A stretch of DNA of 64,000 nt from Epithemia pelagica (Eukaryota > Bacillariophyta > Bacillariophyceae > Surirellales > Surirellaceae). The stretch lies in contig OX337230.1 in NCBI GenBank assembly GCA_946965045.2, positions 2,666,001 to 2,730,000 on the forward strand. The letters run 5' to 3'. The translations under genes and the position numbers were made by a program. Under the pieces are notes generated by a model that saw nothing but the letters and a program-made list of their open reading frames with translations, did not search any database and was not told the DNA's origin. This document shows, piece after piece, positions 9,701 through 20,364 of the stretch; the first letter of the stretch is position 1, and every line of letters begins with the position of its first letter.

Positions 9701-10404
9701 ACACGGTTGATTGTTATCCTTCTTACTGCTTTCCGTCTTTTTGGGTTGGTCTTTACTTCTTTGCCTCTCGCTTCTTTGTTACTCTCAAGATCCCTTGGTG
9801 GCGTTTTACATGGTCTTACGGTCGTCTCTCTTGTCGGTTTTCCACGTCTCGCTTATACGGTTGCTTCTTTTGGCTTTGGTTTCTCTTTAACGGGTTGTTT
9901 GAATCTACGTTGATTGCTGGTTGTCACGCTGTCGGATTGTCCAACGCTGCTCCCCCTCTTCTTCTTCACCTACAGAACCTCGATGCTGATTCTCTTTTAT
10001 CGACCAAGTTTCCTCCTAGCGGTTTTGATTCTCGTCTTGGATTGACTGATCATCTCATTTCGTTGTCTCCCACTTCGTGTTCAGCTCTACATCATGGCTT
10101 CTTTTCGTTTGCTTCAAGTACAGATCCGCTCCGTCTTCCTTTCATCTCTTCGCGTCACTGGGGCGAGAATGGCAAACGCAAAATCAAGCGCCCTTTTGAA
10201 GCTCTTTACCGCTCTTACTTGCATGGCCTGGACGATGACAGCCTCACCAATTTGTTTCTTATGCAGTGTTTGACACCCGTAGACAACTCAAGTTTTTGGG
10301 ATCCTATACTTTGGACCCATCTGTCCGACACTTTTGGCTTCGACACTTCTGAAGATGACACTCCTCAATTCACCAAAACCAGGTGGCAACGTCTATACTC
10401 CTGA
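9610..10404 (+). CDS. Uncharacterised ORF, 264 codons
   Basis: A single plus frame is open from 9610 to a TGA at 10402-10404. The first 30 codons are antisense to an RT scrap and probably not native. The N-terminal third is rich in Phe, Trp, Leu and Cys and may be translated non-coding DNA or a membrane segment. From about residue 100 the protein becomes balanced (AAPPLLLHLQNLDAD, LGLTDHLISLSPTSC, HWGENGKRKIKRPFEAL, LHGLDDDSLTNLFLMQCL). No family is recognised. I regard the C-terminal two thirds as plausibly coding. Confidence 0.4.
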   Translation: MQLLHHRRGSVGMPMPNQILRSRCARLGGAYTVDCYPSYCFPSFWVGLYFFASRFFVTLKIPWWRFTWSYGRLSCRFSTSRLYGCFFWLWFLFNGLFESTLIAGCHAVGLSNAAPPLLLHLQNLDADSLLSTKFPPSGFDSRLGLTDHLISLSPTSCSALHHGFFSFASSTDPLRLPFISSRHWGENGKRKIKRPFEALYRSYLHGLDDDSLTNLFLMQCLTPVDNSSFWDPILWTHLSDTFGFDTSEDDTPQFTKTRWQRLYS

Positions 10405-10680
10405 CTAAAACTATTTTCCTGCGTATCTTCAAATCCATCATCTACGTGTGAATCGTAAGTTGCTGCGTCGTCATCCGAAGCATCCTCGCAAAAGAGACTC
10501 GGGCTTTTGTGCTGCGGCTCAAATGCACGACTTCCAGGCATGAACTGCACAGTCTTCTCCGCCTCACGTCGATTGTGTGCGTGCTTTTCACCTGGCGTCA
10601 TGTATTGCCAATCCACATTGGATTTTGCAACAGTCTCCGCTTCAGCGATCGAATCGTCCTCCTACTTCAAGGGAGTGCTG
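10365..10680 (-). CDS. Possible 3' exon of the 10731-11342 gene
   Basis: The minus frame reads DDSIAEAETVAKSNVDWQYM, TPGEKHAHNRREAEKTVQF, then an Asp-rich tail, stopping at 10365. The style (charged, Ser/Asp-rich) continues that of the upstream ORF. Between the two ORFs the minus strand has ...TATTGATTTCAG, a good splice acceptor look, and a later CTTGAAGTAG that could also be one. I could not find an unambiguous donor, so exon status is inferred. Alternatively the gene is frameshifted. Confidence 0.35.
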
Positions 10681-10730
10681 GTTACCATCATTCCATCCTG
10701 TCCTGAAATCAATACAAGGTCAGTACAAGC

Positions 10731-11342
10731 TCATTTCAATTGCAAAGAGTCCACGTTCAACTTGCCATTGTTGTTGACTGTTTTGTCAATTCTGGGATTG
10801 TGGTTGCTCTCGGTTTGCCGGAGCGTTTCCACGATCTCTCCAATGGAGACTTTCTTACCCGTGCCTTGATAGTTTCTTCCAATCATAAGTGTTGTCGCTC
10901 CATTGGCATCACCAAGGATGAGATGCCACTGCGTTGCTTCCTTGAGCGCAGTCTCGAACCTCTTCTCTGCGTCACTGCTGGCCGCCGGCACCAATACCAC
11001 AGCGTCGTTCATTCCTCCTCCTGCCAGCTTCTTGTCAACCCCGCTGTTGTCCGGAGTCTCCCCAACCACCTCTGGAGACTGGGGTGGGGGGAGATCCTCG
11101 GGATTTGTCTTCTTCGTCCGGCGTTTTTTCCTGGCATTCTTCTTTCCGGAGCTCTTCTTCGGAGGGAGCTTCGTTGCCGATGCCCTTCCTCCTCGAGAAG
11201 GCTTCCATGGAGTAACAGCAGCTTCTTCCTGGATGTCCTCCAGGAAGATTGCCGTTTTCGTGCGGGTACGACTTGGGTAGCGATGGTTGCTGTTGCTGCT
11301 CATCCTTTGTTTTTTGTGAGACACACTCACAGAACTCGCCAT
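10731..11342 (-). CDS. Uncharacterised basic nuclear-type protein, 203 codons or first exon
   Basis: The Met at 11342 begins MASSVSVSHKKQRMSSNSNH then RYPSRTRTK. The ORF is open further upstream to 11540, but that part is less protein-like and contains the likely promoter. A strongly basic segment (KKSSGKKNARKKRRTKKTN, about residues 75-95) looks like a nuclear localisation or nucleic-acid binding stretch, followed by Pro/Glu-rich linker and a more ordered C-terminus (EKRFETALKEATQWHLILGD, TTLMIGRNYQGTGKKVSIGE). It stops at 10731, probably continuing into a second exon. It is divergent from the plus-strand ORF starting at 11583. The function is unknown. Confidence 0.5.
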   Translation of the reverse strand: MASSVSVSHKKQRMSSNSNHRYPSRTRTKTAIFLEDIQEEAAVTPWKPSRGGRASATKLPPKKSSGKKNARKKRRTKKTNPEDLPPPQSPEVVGETPDNSGVDKKLAGGGMNDAVVLVPAASSDAEKRFETALKEATQWHLILGDANGATTLMIGRNYQGTGKKVSIGEIVETLRQTESNHNPRIDKTVNNNGKLNVDSLQLK

Positions 11343-11582
11343 GCTGTGTGTTGGTTGGATGGCATGTGGGAATGTGCATGCTCGGACAAGACCAAACTCG
11401 ATCAACCTACTTAGAGCAACGGATAGACCAACGGAAAGCGGTGCGCGCCCAAGATCCGACCAACCCGTGTGGCTCCCACATTTTGGATGCATCCGGAAAC
11501 GATACGCGAACAAGAAACAAAAGTGATTTGAATCTAACAATCAACTCGGCGTGGAGTAAACAGTTTTCCACAATCGACAAGC

Positions 11583-12089
11583 ATGGAGGAGATAGACTTC
11601 TATTTCAACAAGGACCATGACGGCCCTGAAAATGACAAAAGTCGGTGCAACTTTCGGACAAGTTTCTACGCAGATAGGGTGAATGTTCTCGTGTTGGACA
11701 TTGTTGATGACAAGGAAGAACGAAATGGAAGAAATGTTGCGGACCGTGGGCATGCTCTCCTCCAACGCGAGACAAGCACCGACTATCTTCGGTTGGCTTT
11801 CTACAAAAGGGAAGCGCGGTCTGAGTTCGCTGACCCGCTGCTCGTGCTGCCAGTTGGGTTCATTGTGAAGACCGTGATGAAGGAAGTTCTTTCACCCACG
11901 GACTCCAGCAAGAAGAAGGGCCGCATTCAATTCTTTACACGCTGCATAATTGATACCAAGAGCAGCATGGACCCAATGGTCCTGACCATCTATTTGAGCC
12001 TCTTCCACATGAACGAGCTCAAGACTGCTCTGGGCTACATGACGACGAAGTTCCCCAAACAGAACCTATTTTTCACAGCAGATGCCTAA
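11583..12089 (+). CDS. Uncharacterised protein, 168 residues, intact ORF
   Basis: The frame from ATG 11583 to TAA 12087-12089 is uninterrupted. The protein (MEEIDFYFNKDHDGPENDKS at the start, FIVKTVMKEVLSPTDSSKKK mid-way, FTADA at the end) is balanced, without membrane segments, repeats or known catalytic motifs. Its start is 241 bp from the start of the minus-strand ORF at 11342, a divergent arrangement suggesting a shared promoter region. It looks like a real gene among decayed elements, but I cannot assign a family. Confidence 0.55.
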   Translation: MEEIDFYFNKDHDGPENDKSRCNFRTSFYADRVNVLVLDIVDDKEERNGRNVADRGHALLQRETSTDYLRLAFYKREARSEFADPLLVLPVGFIVKTVMKEVLSPTDSSKKKGRIQFFTRCIIDTKSSMDPMVLTIYLSLFHMNELKTALGYMTTKFPKQNLFFTADA

Positions 12090-12681
12090 TAGAACCTACT
12101 TAGTCGATTAGTAACAGCAGTTCTAGTGTTTGAGGCCATGAATGCCATCGTATTTGCCCAAACATCGGGCCGTCCCATTGTCATGGTTGCTGCGGATTTT
12201 TCACTGTGGAGTTTTGTGTACGAGTTTTTTCTTGGTACAGTCTTGTAAACTAATATACTCATGCACTACGAAATGTGAGCCAGCTTGTAAAGGTTCTTGT
12301 ATGTCTGTCAAAAGGTGGATGCTTGGCAACGCGGGGGCATTTCAAGAAGAAGGATTGCGCTTCATGTTGCAAATGTGGCACCTCCACAAAAAAGATGACT
12401 TCTCCTTCAATGAGTTCGGGGACCAGAGTGTCCTACGAATGGTACACCCCAGTCCAACCCCACCATCAACCCTTGCTGGGATCAGATCAATGAATACCTG
12501 CCAGCAAACAACAACAGAACAAGTGATACCTTTGGAATGGTACGAGTCGCTGATGTCCGGAGGGAGAAAAGGTTGGATTTGCTTGTGGATGGCTTCTTCG
12601 AGGTGGTAGAAGCCTTGCTTGTTCTTGATGGCAAGGGCGGGGATGCCGCCGACTATGCCCATGGCTTTGGCGTGGGGGTTG
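12090..12681. other. No supported gene
   Basis: Small ORFs on both strands (12142-12609 plus, 12342-12740 minus) lack recognisable motifs. The minus one is the antisense or out-of-frame extension of the decayed gene that ends at 12682. Confidence 0.35.
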
Positions 12682-13752
12682 TTACATGCCGGAAGGTATA
12701 GTACGAGTTGTTGGGCCCTTGGGCTGGTTCGGCGACGCATATTTGAAAGGGCGTACTAGGATGATTTGGTCTCCATCGACCGTGGTAGAGATGGAGGTTG
12801 AATCGTTCAAGACGGAGGGTGGACGAGGAGAAGGTGCAATGGAAGAGATTCCAGGGAAGCTGTGACGGGGAAGAGGATGATTTGGAATGGGAGTACCATC
12901 GATGTGCCATCCCATCTTCCACTCTTCGTCCAGGACACGTTCGTAGGCTTCATCCAAGGTGAGGTACGGTTCTTTCCACTTGCGGGCATGAATCATGTGT
13001 TGAGCACGTTGGAATCTCATGCCGTCACGTCTTGCATTTTCTGCTTTGCCTCTGAGACGATCTTGTTTCAATTGAGCAAGGTCTTGGAGAAGATGACGAG
13101 GTAACTCGGGAGGCAAAGGGTCAGTACGCCAGTGGGGACCAACCGGTCGAGGGATTGCTGCCGCTTCTACAGGTGAGATGAGGGGCAGTTGATTCACTGG
13201 TGCGACGGGTTGGTGCTCAGGGATAGCGTCCCCTTCAATTCGAAGAGCAGAGTTGAAGCGAACACCACGACGAGGTGAGTTCTTGGCTGCGGGCTTTTTA
13301 TCTTGATCATCTTGATTGTCGTTAAAGGTGTCCTCATGAGCCTCGGTGTCTTTATTTTTGCAGATAGGTGACGTCAAAACGACCGTTGTTGGAGTTTTGT
13401 TGTTGTTTGTGGATGAGTCTGATCCAGGTTGGGCGGATCATGAAAGACGTCCATCGATAAGGCTTTGCATTAGGGCAGATGGAGTGGCTTCCGGGGCATC
13501 AGGATAGCCGTACGGAGCTGGGATATCGGAGAAGAAGGACGTGTAGGCATGGTTGACAATGTTGTCCTCGTCTTCTGTGACGGTGGTAGAGTCATCGTCA
13601 CTGTCTTGGTAATTCGGAGAAGAAGGACGTGTAGGCATGGTTGACAATGTTGTCCTCGTCTTCTGTGACGGTGGTAGAGTCATCGTCACTGTCTTGGTAA
13701 TTCCCAGCATCAAACATGTCTGAGCTTGAGTATCCATAGGAGTACTCATCAT
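12682..13752 (-). pseudogene. 3' part of a decayed gag-like gene
   Basis: Two minus ORFs, 13438-13752 and 12682-13377, are in the same frame and separated only by a TGA at 13438-13440, so they were probably one reading frame. The 231-codon part is coherent: NSPRRGVRFNSALRIEGD, then LPRHLLQDLAQLKQDRLRGK, WKEPYLTLDEAYERVLDEEW and GWHIDGTPIPN. The upstream part has an acidic block (ITSEDDEYSYGYSSSDMFD) hit by an 88-bp tandem duplication that breaks the frame. No ATG opens the 231-codon segment. It lies directly downstream of the gag-like ORF at 13749 and is likely its continuation. The domain is not recognised. Confidence 0.45.
13527..13702 (-). repeat. 88-bp tandem duplication in the gag-like pseudogene
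   Basis: The block starting CGGAGAAGAAGGACGTGTAG is present at 13527-13614 and again at 13615-13702 with essentially no differences. At 88 bp it shifts the reading frame, so the peptide NYQDSDDDSTTVTEDED appears in both copies but in different frames. The near identity suggests a recent event. Confidence 0.93.
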
Positions 13753-14970
13753 CTTCGCTTGTGATACTTAGAATTGGCTTCATCTGTTACGTGGGTGTGT
13801 AGAAGCTTGTTTGTAGTCATGTGTTTGTCAGCCACAGACTTGTCAAGGAACCTGATGTGATCCACTGCTTCTTGCACCTTCTGCTTAAGGGTTAGAAGAG
13901 CAAACTTAGGTGTCTCAGGCCATTGTGCGAGAATGATGTTCTGTAGGAAGGTAGCAGTGAGTCCGTGGTCGTATAGTCCAGTCGCGGTAAGAGATCGTGC
14001 TTTGATCGCGAAGTCTTTAGTCATGAGTGTGATGTCATGGCCGGGGTAGTTCTGAGGAACGAGCGACCGCATTTCTCCTTTGACAATCTCCCGGGAGTCG
14101 CCTGTCAAGATTCGCACATGAGCCATAAAAAGCTCAGGGAAAGATTGTGCATCTCTACTTTGTTCTTCGACTTCACGACGGAACTGATGCTCAAGACAAT
14201 CCAGTAAGTAGTCCCTCGCACAAGCGTCATTGCTCTTGTCGTACTTATCGTAAAGGAGCAATTGAGCAGCCATCAACTCACGAACTTTTTGATTCGTGAA
14301 CTTGGGATGTTCCGTAACAATATGGAGCATTTCCGAAGAGTTGGAAGGATTGGCCAAGTATGCAATGGTGTCCATTCCATGCATTTCAAGGTGTTTCACA
14401 AGATCGTCTTGGAGTCGAGCAAAGTCTCCGGTCTTTTTATCGTACTCTTCAGTCAATCCAGTTACACGTTCTGTGTATTTCTTATCGGTGTGTGTCCGAA
14501 TTTGTAAACCACGCAATGGTGTTGTTTCGGCATTATCGTCTAACCCTGCCCATTTTGGTTTGGGTTTTCCACCGGTCCAGGGAACCCATTCGTTATATCG
14601 GCTTTGGATTCGCCCTCCCATTCTGGGCTTGTCGGGCATGAAGACAGCGGTAGTTGTTGGTGACCCTTCTTCGTCACTCGTGGTGTCGTCGGATGTGTTG
14701 CCGGAGGAATCTGAGTTGCTCTTTTCTTCTTCTCCTTCTTCTGGACAAGGATTCGTCTCAACAATCAACAATGGTCGAGGTCGTACAGGTGGTTGTTGTC
14801 CTTGCGCTTGATCCAACAATCCCCTTTCAGTTGTAGCCTCTTGTAAGTCGCCTCCCGGTGCGTTGTTTCGATTGGCTTCTGCTTCGTCTGCTTCAGTTGC
14901 TGAAATCCAGTCAAAGCTACCAGGTCCAGAGGAGGTAGGCGAGATTTTGTCCGCCGTGATGACTCAACAA
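13749..14970 (-). pseudogene. Retrotransposon gag-like protein
   Basis: The 356-codon minus frame has an acidic N-terminus (CPEEGEEEKSNSDSSGNTSD), then RYNEWVPWTGGKPKPKWAG, LRGLQIRTHTDKKYTERV, HGMDTIAYLANPSNSSEM, the helix-rich core (KVRELMAAQLLLYDKYDKSN, EIVKGEMRSLVPQNYPGHD, KARSLTATGLYDHGLTATFL) and a final LDKSVADKHMTTNKLL. The order matches the gag-like protein of a diatom LTR element family as I know it. No ATG is present at the computed start; the frame stays open upstream to about 14970 without one. It ends at 13749, where the frame changes. No CCHC knuckle is seen. The LTR would lie at higher coordinates, but I could not delimit it. Confidence 0.6.
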
Positions 14971-15111
14971 TTCAATCAAGGAGTGGTTGAACGTCGTGCA
15001 CCACCAAAGGAAGGCTCGACTTGACAATCAATCAGAGTCTGCCTTTACCGTCGATCTATCGCAGAGGGATGCGTAGATAGTCAATCTTCTTAATTGGGCG
15101 AAGATAACCAC

Positions 15112-15157
15112 TTAAGATATTCAGATCTTGTCTTACTGGGAGATAAACTAGGTAACG
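15112..15157 (+). repeat. Dispersed 45-bp repeat, copy 1 (possible LTR end)
   Basis: The sequence from CTTAAGATATTCAGATCTTG to ...AAACTAGGTAAC recurs almost identically at 20557-20600. Copy 1 lies just upstream of the minus-strand gag-like gene, copy 2 between two halves of a tandem repeat. It contains the inverted AGATAT/CAGATCTTG-like symmetry and could be an LTR edge, but no TG...CA pair was established. Confidence 0.6.
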
Positions 15158-15651
15158 AGGTTAGATGTAGTTTTCTCTCTTTGTAGCTCTAGTTGAAACA
15201 CGACGATGGGGCCCTCACCTTCGTAGTCCAACTAGATGCTCTTACAGGAAGGTTGCTTGTCACTTTCTTGTTTTATAAAAGAGTGAGTTTAATCTTGAGT
15301 GTAATGGTTTTGTTGATGATCATCCAGGAAGGATTTCCTGGAAGTTCATCTTCAAGGATCGTTCGTCATTGATCTAGATGATGTGGCCACTAGGCCACTT
15401 CATCGTCATCTATGACATGTGTTATGTTTACTATGTCGTGCATCCTTTATTGTGTTGGCTTATGATATGCATTGGATATTGTGGTTCTAAGTCCATCGTC
15501 TGGTAGACTTATGACTTAAAGTTGTTTTCTCTAAATGTGGCTGAGGGGCGTGGGTTCGGTCGACTGGCGACACTTAACCCCTCGGGACTCGTGCCACTCT
15601 TCAACGGACATACAATGTTTATTGCCCTTTATATTCATCCTTTATGTACGT

Positions 15652-15853
15652 CAGAATCATTGTTGTTGAACATGACACATGACTTCTTTGCTAGCAAGTA
15701 CAGAACAAGTAGTAGTCCTACTGATGTTTGGAGGAAGTTGATGAAGCCATTGCAATATAAACAGAATCATTGTTGTTGAACATTACACATGACTTCTTTG
15801 CTAGCTAGTACAGAACAAGTAGTACTTCTACTGATGTTTGGAGGAAGTTGATG
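15652..15853 (+). repeat. 110-bp tandem duplication, with a third copy at 20800
   Basis: The block CAGAATCATTGTTGTTGAAC starts at 15652 and again at 15762 (period 110 bp, about 92 bp shared). The second copy with its upstream AGCCATTGCAATATAAA also matches 20800-20887. The three share CTAGTACAGAACAAGTAGTA. This is part of a dispersed repeat shared by the 15 kb and 20 kb loci. Confidence 0.85.
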
Positions 15854-16370
15854 GTACTGTTCTTGTTCTTTCACTGACCATTTTGCCTGTTTGAGTAGCT
15901 TAACAAAAAGCACAGCTCACCCTTTCCTCCACAGCCCCTCACATTGGCTGGTTCTTCAGTCACTCTCAATAAACCGTCGACACTGCAACCTGGACCAGCA
16001 CACACACACACACAGCCACACACTCATACACATGACATAACGTACTGTGCATTTTTCACTTTCTAAGTTGTTGTACATTTCCAATCATCACTGAATCATC
16101 TTCTTTTTCCCTTTTTCCCAGTGTCGCACGGCTGGACCTGTATACCCCTTCCGACGTGGCCCATCATAGGGCGGCGGCAGAGGGTATGCGGGGACTGTCA
16201 ACTTCCTTGTCAGACCTCTGACGACGTTCTTCAATGCATGTTTCATGACATATGGTTTCTGTTTCGATCCGGCTGTATGAACTAACCCTGCCACATGACA
16301 TATCACCCTCAGTGCATTCGGCCTGGGGCTCCTTACACAATGCACCGATTGCACTTGGGCGGCCTCAGAT

Positions 16371-16947
16371 GACACATATCACAAATATCACATCCCAGAT
16401 TATTATCATCCCATTCTTCTCATTTGAAATACAAGTCGACAAAGCTCATTACACATATCACACTGTTTGAACTGACCAAATCACACAATACCAACCACAA
16501 AACACTGATGGCAGACCACCATCTGATAATCCATCATATTAGCTACATGACACATATCACAAATATCACATCCCAGATTGATATCATACCATTCTTCTCA
16601 TTCAAAACACTAGTCGACAAAGCTCATAACACACATCACACTGTTCGAACTGACCAAATCATACGATACGAACCACAGAACACTGATGGCAGACCACCAT
16701 CTGATAATCCATCATATTAGCTACATGACACATATCACAAATATCACATCCCAGATTGATATCATACCATTCTTCTCATTCAAAACACTAGTCGACAAAG
16801 CTCATAACACACATCACACTGTTCGAACTGACCAAATCATACGATACGAACCACAGAACACTGAGGGCAGACCACCATCTGATAATCCATCAGATAAGCT
16901 ACATGACTCATATCACAAATATCACATCCCAGATTGATATCATACCA
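16371..16947 (+). repeat. 178-bp satellite-like tandem repeat, 3.2 copies
   Basis: Units begin with GACACATATCACAAATATCA at 16371, 16549, 16727 and (as GACTCATATC) 16905, each exactly 178 bp apart. The fourth copy stops after about 43 bp. Copies 2 and 3 are nearly identical, copy 1 differs more. The apparent 98-codon plus ORF through it is a product of the repeat, not a gene. Confidence 0.95.
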
Positions 16948-17249
16948 TAACTAGTAGTAAGCTCACAGTCAATATCATTACCATATCATCACGTCTTTAG
17001 TGTCCTGACTATCCCTACGATAGGACCCTTGGGTTTCCTCTGTTCTCTGACCCATGGAGAACCTAGGTATCAGTTGGTAATCGATTGTGGCTTTCCTAGA
17101 GCGTGTACTGACGGATTCTATCAGATTAACAGTGTCACCTGTCGTATTTCCCATGTTTAGTGGCCCCCAATACTCCTGTCCGTCGGATCTACAATTCTTT
17201 TCAGCAGAGTGGTGACCCAACACAGCAGATTACCGTCCAGTCTGGATGT

Positions 17250-17440
17250 AACATTGCTGAGCAAAAAGAACATCAAGATTATGTTCAGGAATTTTTCTTG
17301 TGAGAGGATGATGAGGAGTCGCCGCGTGTCGAGTTCCCACCCAAGGACTTGCATGACTTGGCTTGGGCTGCCTATTTTATCTTCTGCGAGAATGTTCGTA
17401 CGCTTGATTGGTTCCTCTGTTGGGTGGTTTGGTCGGATGA
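17250..17440 (-). pseudogene. RT fragment with LGWELDTRRLLI motif
   Basis: The minus frame (17157-17546) contains HPTEEPIKRTNILAEDKIGS and QVMQVLGWELDTRRLLIILS, a block typical of the palm/thumb side of a diatom RT family (LGW.IDTRRLLI.LP.DK). A second example sits at about 29490-29540 on the plus strand (LLGWLIDTRRLINW). Only about 60 residues are recognisable. Confidence 0.55.
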
Positions 17441-17559
17441 ACAAGTGCAAGACTAAGGGGACCACTTCAGAGGCTCTCCCGACTGTCTTCTCACTACACT
17501 TATCAACGCTCTTCTTGGATGTCTTTAGAAGATTGTCTTCTTCCATTGCTTTCCCTTTG

Positions 17560-18833
17560 AGTCGTTGGTCTTTTCAACAAACATTTTTATATCACATTGT
17601 TTCTTACTACACTTCGATGGGATTTCAATGATACCAACAATTTTCTGACGACAGAGACCTGTTTTCTGAAACAGATTTTTTCTTTTTACTGTTCACTACA
17701 ATATCATACACATTCGAAATACGATCACAAGTCTTTGCAGAAGACTAGTTGATGGTCCTTGTCCCATGGAGACAAATGGACTCCAATCCAATTCTGACAC
17801 TTGCTCTATTCTTATTTGGCAATAACTGAAAGCATCATGCAGGTTCAAAACAAGCAATGCCATGGACAATGGTTGGTATGCTTACGGATAGTGGACCAAT
17901 TTCTTGTGGTCAGTGGCACATTGAAATAAAGGATTGTTCATGGATTGAATTCTAATTACTATGGAGGTGCTGCTTAGAGCTAGGTAACATTCATGGGGAC
18001 ATAGATGGTCTTTTTCCTGGTATGATGCACAGTCACCTTTGAGGGCACTAGCTAGCTCTAGTCTAGCTCTACTAGGAGTAGCTATCACCAGTGGGTCACA
18101 TCAAATAATCTGCGATTGCATTAGTTCTTCCTCCTGATACTTGGTGTTGTGCAAGATCACAAAATAAAAGTTTCTTACGTGTGTGGTGTTTGGTGTTGTC
18201 TTCGCTGTGGAGAGAGAAAGACAGAGTGCGAGAATAAGATCTGAGGTGACTGGTGGTCTGTCCATTGTCTGTGTCTGGCCCAGTCCCTATGTTCATCCAA
18301 ATCCCGAGACCATCCATCTCCTCGCACTATATTTCCCATTTTAGTACTATAATACCAATAGTCTCTGTGCTTTCCCATTTTGAATTTCCGATATCATGAT
18401 CGGTTCTGAACTTGTGATTGGCTTGTTTGTTGCCAATGTCTCTTCTCATTGGCCCCTTTCTTGGCACCTCCATCGAACCTACTCTCTTCTGGATACAAAA
18501 TCCATCCAGCCACCATAACTTTTGCTGCACCGACCTGTTTAAGTCAATGCCACAGATTGAAGGAATAGAGGATGTGGATGTGGGAGAATCACGCGTACAA
18601 CTTGATCAAGTTCCCATTATTTTTTGAAACAGGCCCATTGGTTCAGTCTTTGGGGTTGCGACCACATTGTAACACGTCTATTTTGTGGCCCAGTTTTTTT
18701 CCCAAACAAGGGACACAGTCAACCAGGTCTTCAGTTGAAGTGCCAGGAGCCTATTGATTGACAATTGTTTGTGGGAGCTGAAAAGGTGCAGTAATAGGTT
18801 CCTGGCAGCAGTTGGTTCACCCCTCAACTTTGC
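17560..18833. other. No recognised gene
   Basis: About 1.3 kb with short unsupported ORFs on both strands (for example 18096-18530 minus) and no repeat or motif that I can name. Confidence 0.4.
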
Positions 18834-20018
18834 TTGTGTTTGGGTTGTCGCAAGGAGCATACTTGTCTTCTTGAACCATCAGGCCCAACTATAGTAACAC
18901 TTGTTGTACCAAAGTGGGGCGGTACCACCATAAGCCAGACCTTTGACAACATCAGTCACATTGAGCCCCTTGAAATGAAAAACCATTGTTTTGGTATAGA
19001 CAAGCAGTTGGATGCTACGAACAGCCCACCTTGCCAACCATCACACCCTCACACAAGATCTCAAAGTCTTGTTCGACTTGATTTTGAGAATTGCATTATC
19101 CCAAATTCATTCATGACAGCTGAACAAGAGTTTTCCAATGGGAATCATCTCAGGAGGGTGAAAGATGTCATGACAATTTTGCCTCGGCCATTTCAGATAC
19201 CCCTGGCTTTCTCATCGACCAAGAGTTGAGTGGGTATTATGTTTCTTTCTGATGATTTTGTCTCTGAAATGAATGCAGGACAAATGGGGAGTCTTCATCT
19301 TCTTCATCCCTCCTATGAGAGCAATTGTGTAGACTCAGTTGCTTTCCTTCAAAATGAAGAATTGGCCATGGATCAGACAAGTCTTCCATGCCTTCCTCTG
19401 TTGTATTTGTTCTCAAAGTTGTCTGATGAGATTTCTCCTGTGAGAGTATCCACTCAATTCAAAGAAGCACAAAAGGACAAATCTTTGGATGAATTGCAAA
19501 GATGTAGAGTTTATCCCCCTGACAAGTCACAGAAAAAACCAGAAGCACATTCCCGATCACATGTGTGTCGGCAAGAATCCAACGTGAAGAAGTCAAAAGC
19601 TAAGAAGAAAATTAACCACCCCAAGTGCAAGTCTCCAAAGGTGAGTGAAAAAGCTTCACCCAGGCCTGTTGGTAGCATACGAATTGGCGTAAATGATGCT
19701 GTCTTTGGTCGTGGTGGAGAAGCGAACAAGCTAAGGAAGGTATTAAAGCTGTTTGGGTCTTTAATTGACAAGCACAGCATTTCCTACGGTTCTTCAGACA
19801 ATGTTGAAAAAGAATGAATCGTCATGGAAAATATTCATGATGTAGAACAAGCAGGGGGGCGATTTTTTGTTTTACAGAAGGGAGATTTGGTTCAAACATG
19901 CAACTCTCAGCTGATCCAAACTAAGATCCGACAAAAGCTCAGAGACAAGAATATACTACCAAGGAAGAAGAGATGCTACAGTCGCAAAAAGGACACCATG
20001 AAGGTATTTGAGCTCTAA
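18834..20018 (+). pseudogene. FGRGG-domain (DUF6824-type) gene interrupted by in-frame TGA codons
   Basis: One plus frame is open from 18834 to 20018 except for TGA at 19227-19229 and TGA at 19815-19817. The middle ORF has a basic linker (KKSKAKKKINHPKCKSPKVS), then VNDAVFGRGGEANKLRKVLK and LFGSLIDKHSISYGSSDN. Straight after the second TGA the same frame reads IVMENIHDVEQAGGRFFVLQ and KIRQKLRDKN. That is the two halves of the domain known in diatoms as NDVLxGRGG...GGRFL (DUF6824), whose role is unproven but which often occurs with other DNA-binding segments. In homologues a basic residue precedes IV, so CGA to TGA explains the stop. The likely start is ATG 19239 or further upstream. The first TGA may just be upstream non-coding sequence. 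Confidence 0.7.
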
Positions 20019-20364
20019 ATTTTAGCTGATTTGGAATGCGGTTGCAGTTGCTCTGTTCAGGTTCATTGTGTATGATCTACATGCACGTCATAAACAATGC
20101 CCCATGCTAGTGGTCTCTTTCGAGACTTTCGAGACTTTCGATGCCTTTTGCTTTTAACAGTACACCTTAGATAATACACCACGTTGTTCTTTAAATACTG
20201 TGATCCCCCTTTGTCTGCAAATGTGGTACGAGGAATTTTCTTGACAAAACCAGATGTTTCATCTCAAAGATCATCTTCTTCAGGATTTTTGAAAATATAA
20301 TAATCACAAACACCAAGGTGAATCATCACTAACTGCTGAATCTGACTTTTAGACCTTAGGGAGA

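Noticed and set aside
8746-9710. Long plus- and minus-strand ORFs (176-274 codons) across 8.8-9.7 kb as genes
   Set aside because: They exist only because the minisatellite core lacks stops in every frame; 59-bp units rotate the frame, so no single protein is conserved.
13438-13752. Separate small protein with duplicated NYQDSDDD block
   Set aside because: It is part of the decayed gag-like gene, altered by an 88-bp frame-shifting duplication.
16252-16937. Three plus ORFs of 72-98 codons with HITNITSQ repeats
   Set aside because: They are translations of the 178-bp satellite, which is not a multiple of three and shows no coding constraint.
19815-19817. Selenocysteine at the in-frame TGA of the FGRGG gene
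   Set aside because: The expected residue is basic (Arg/Lys), not Cys, and I see no obvious SECIS-like element downstream; a CGA to TGA mutation is simpler.
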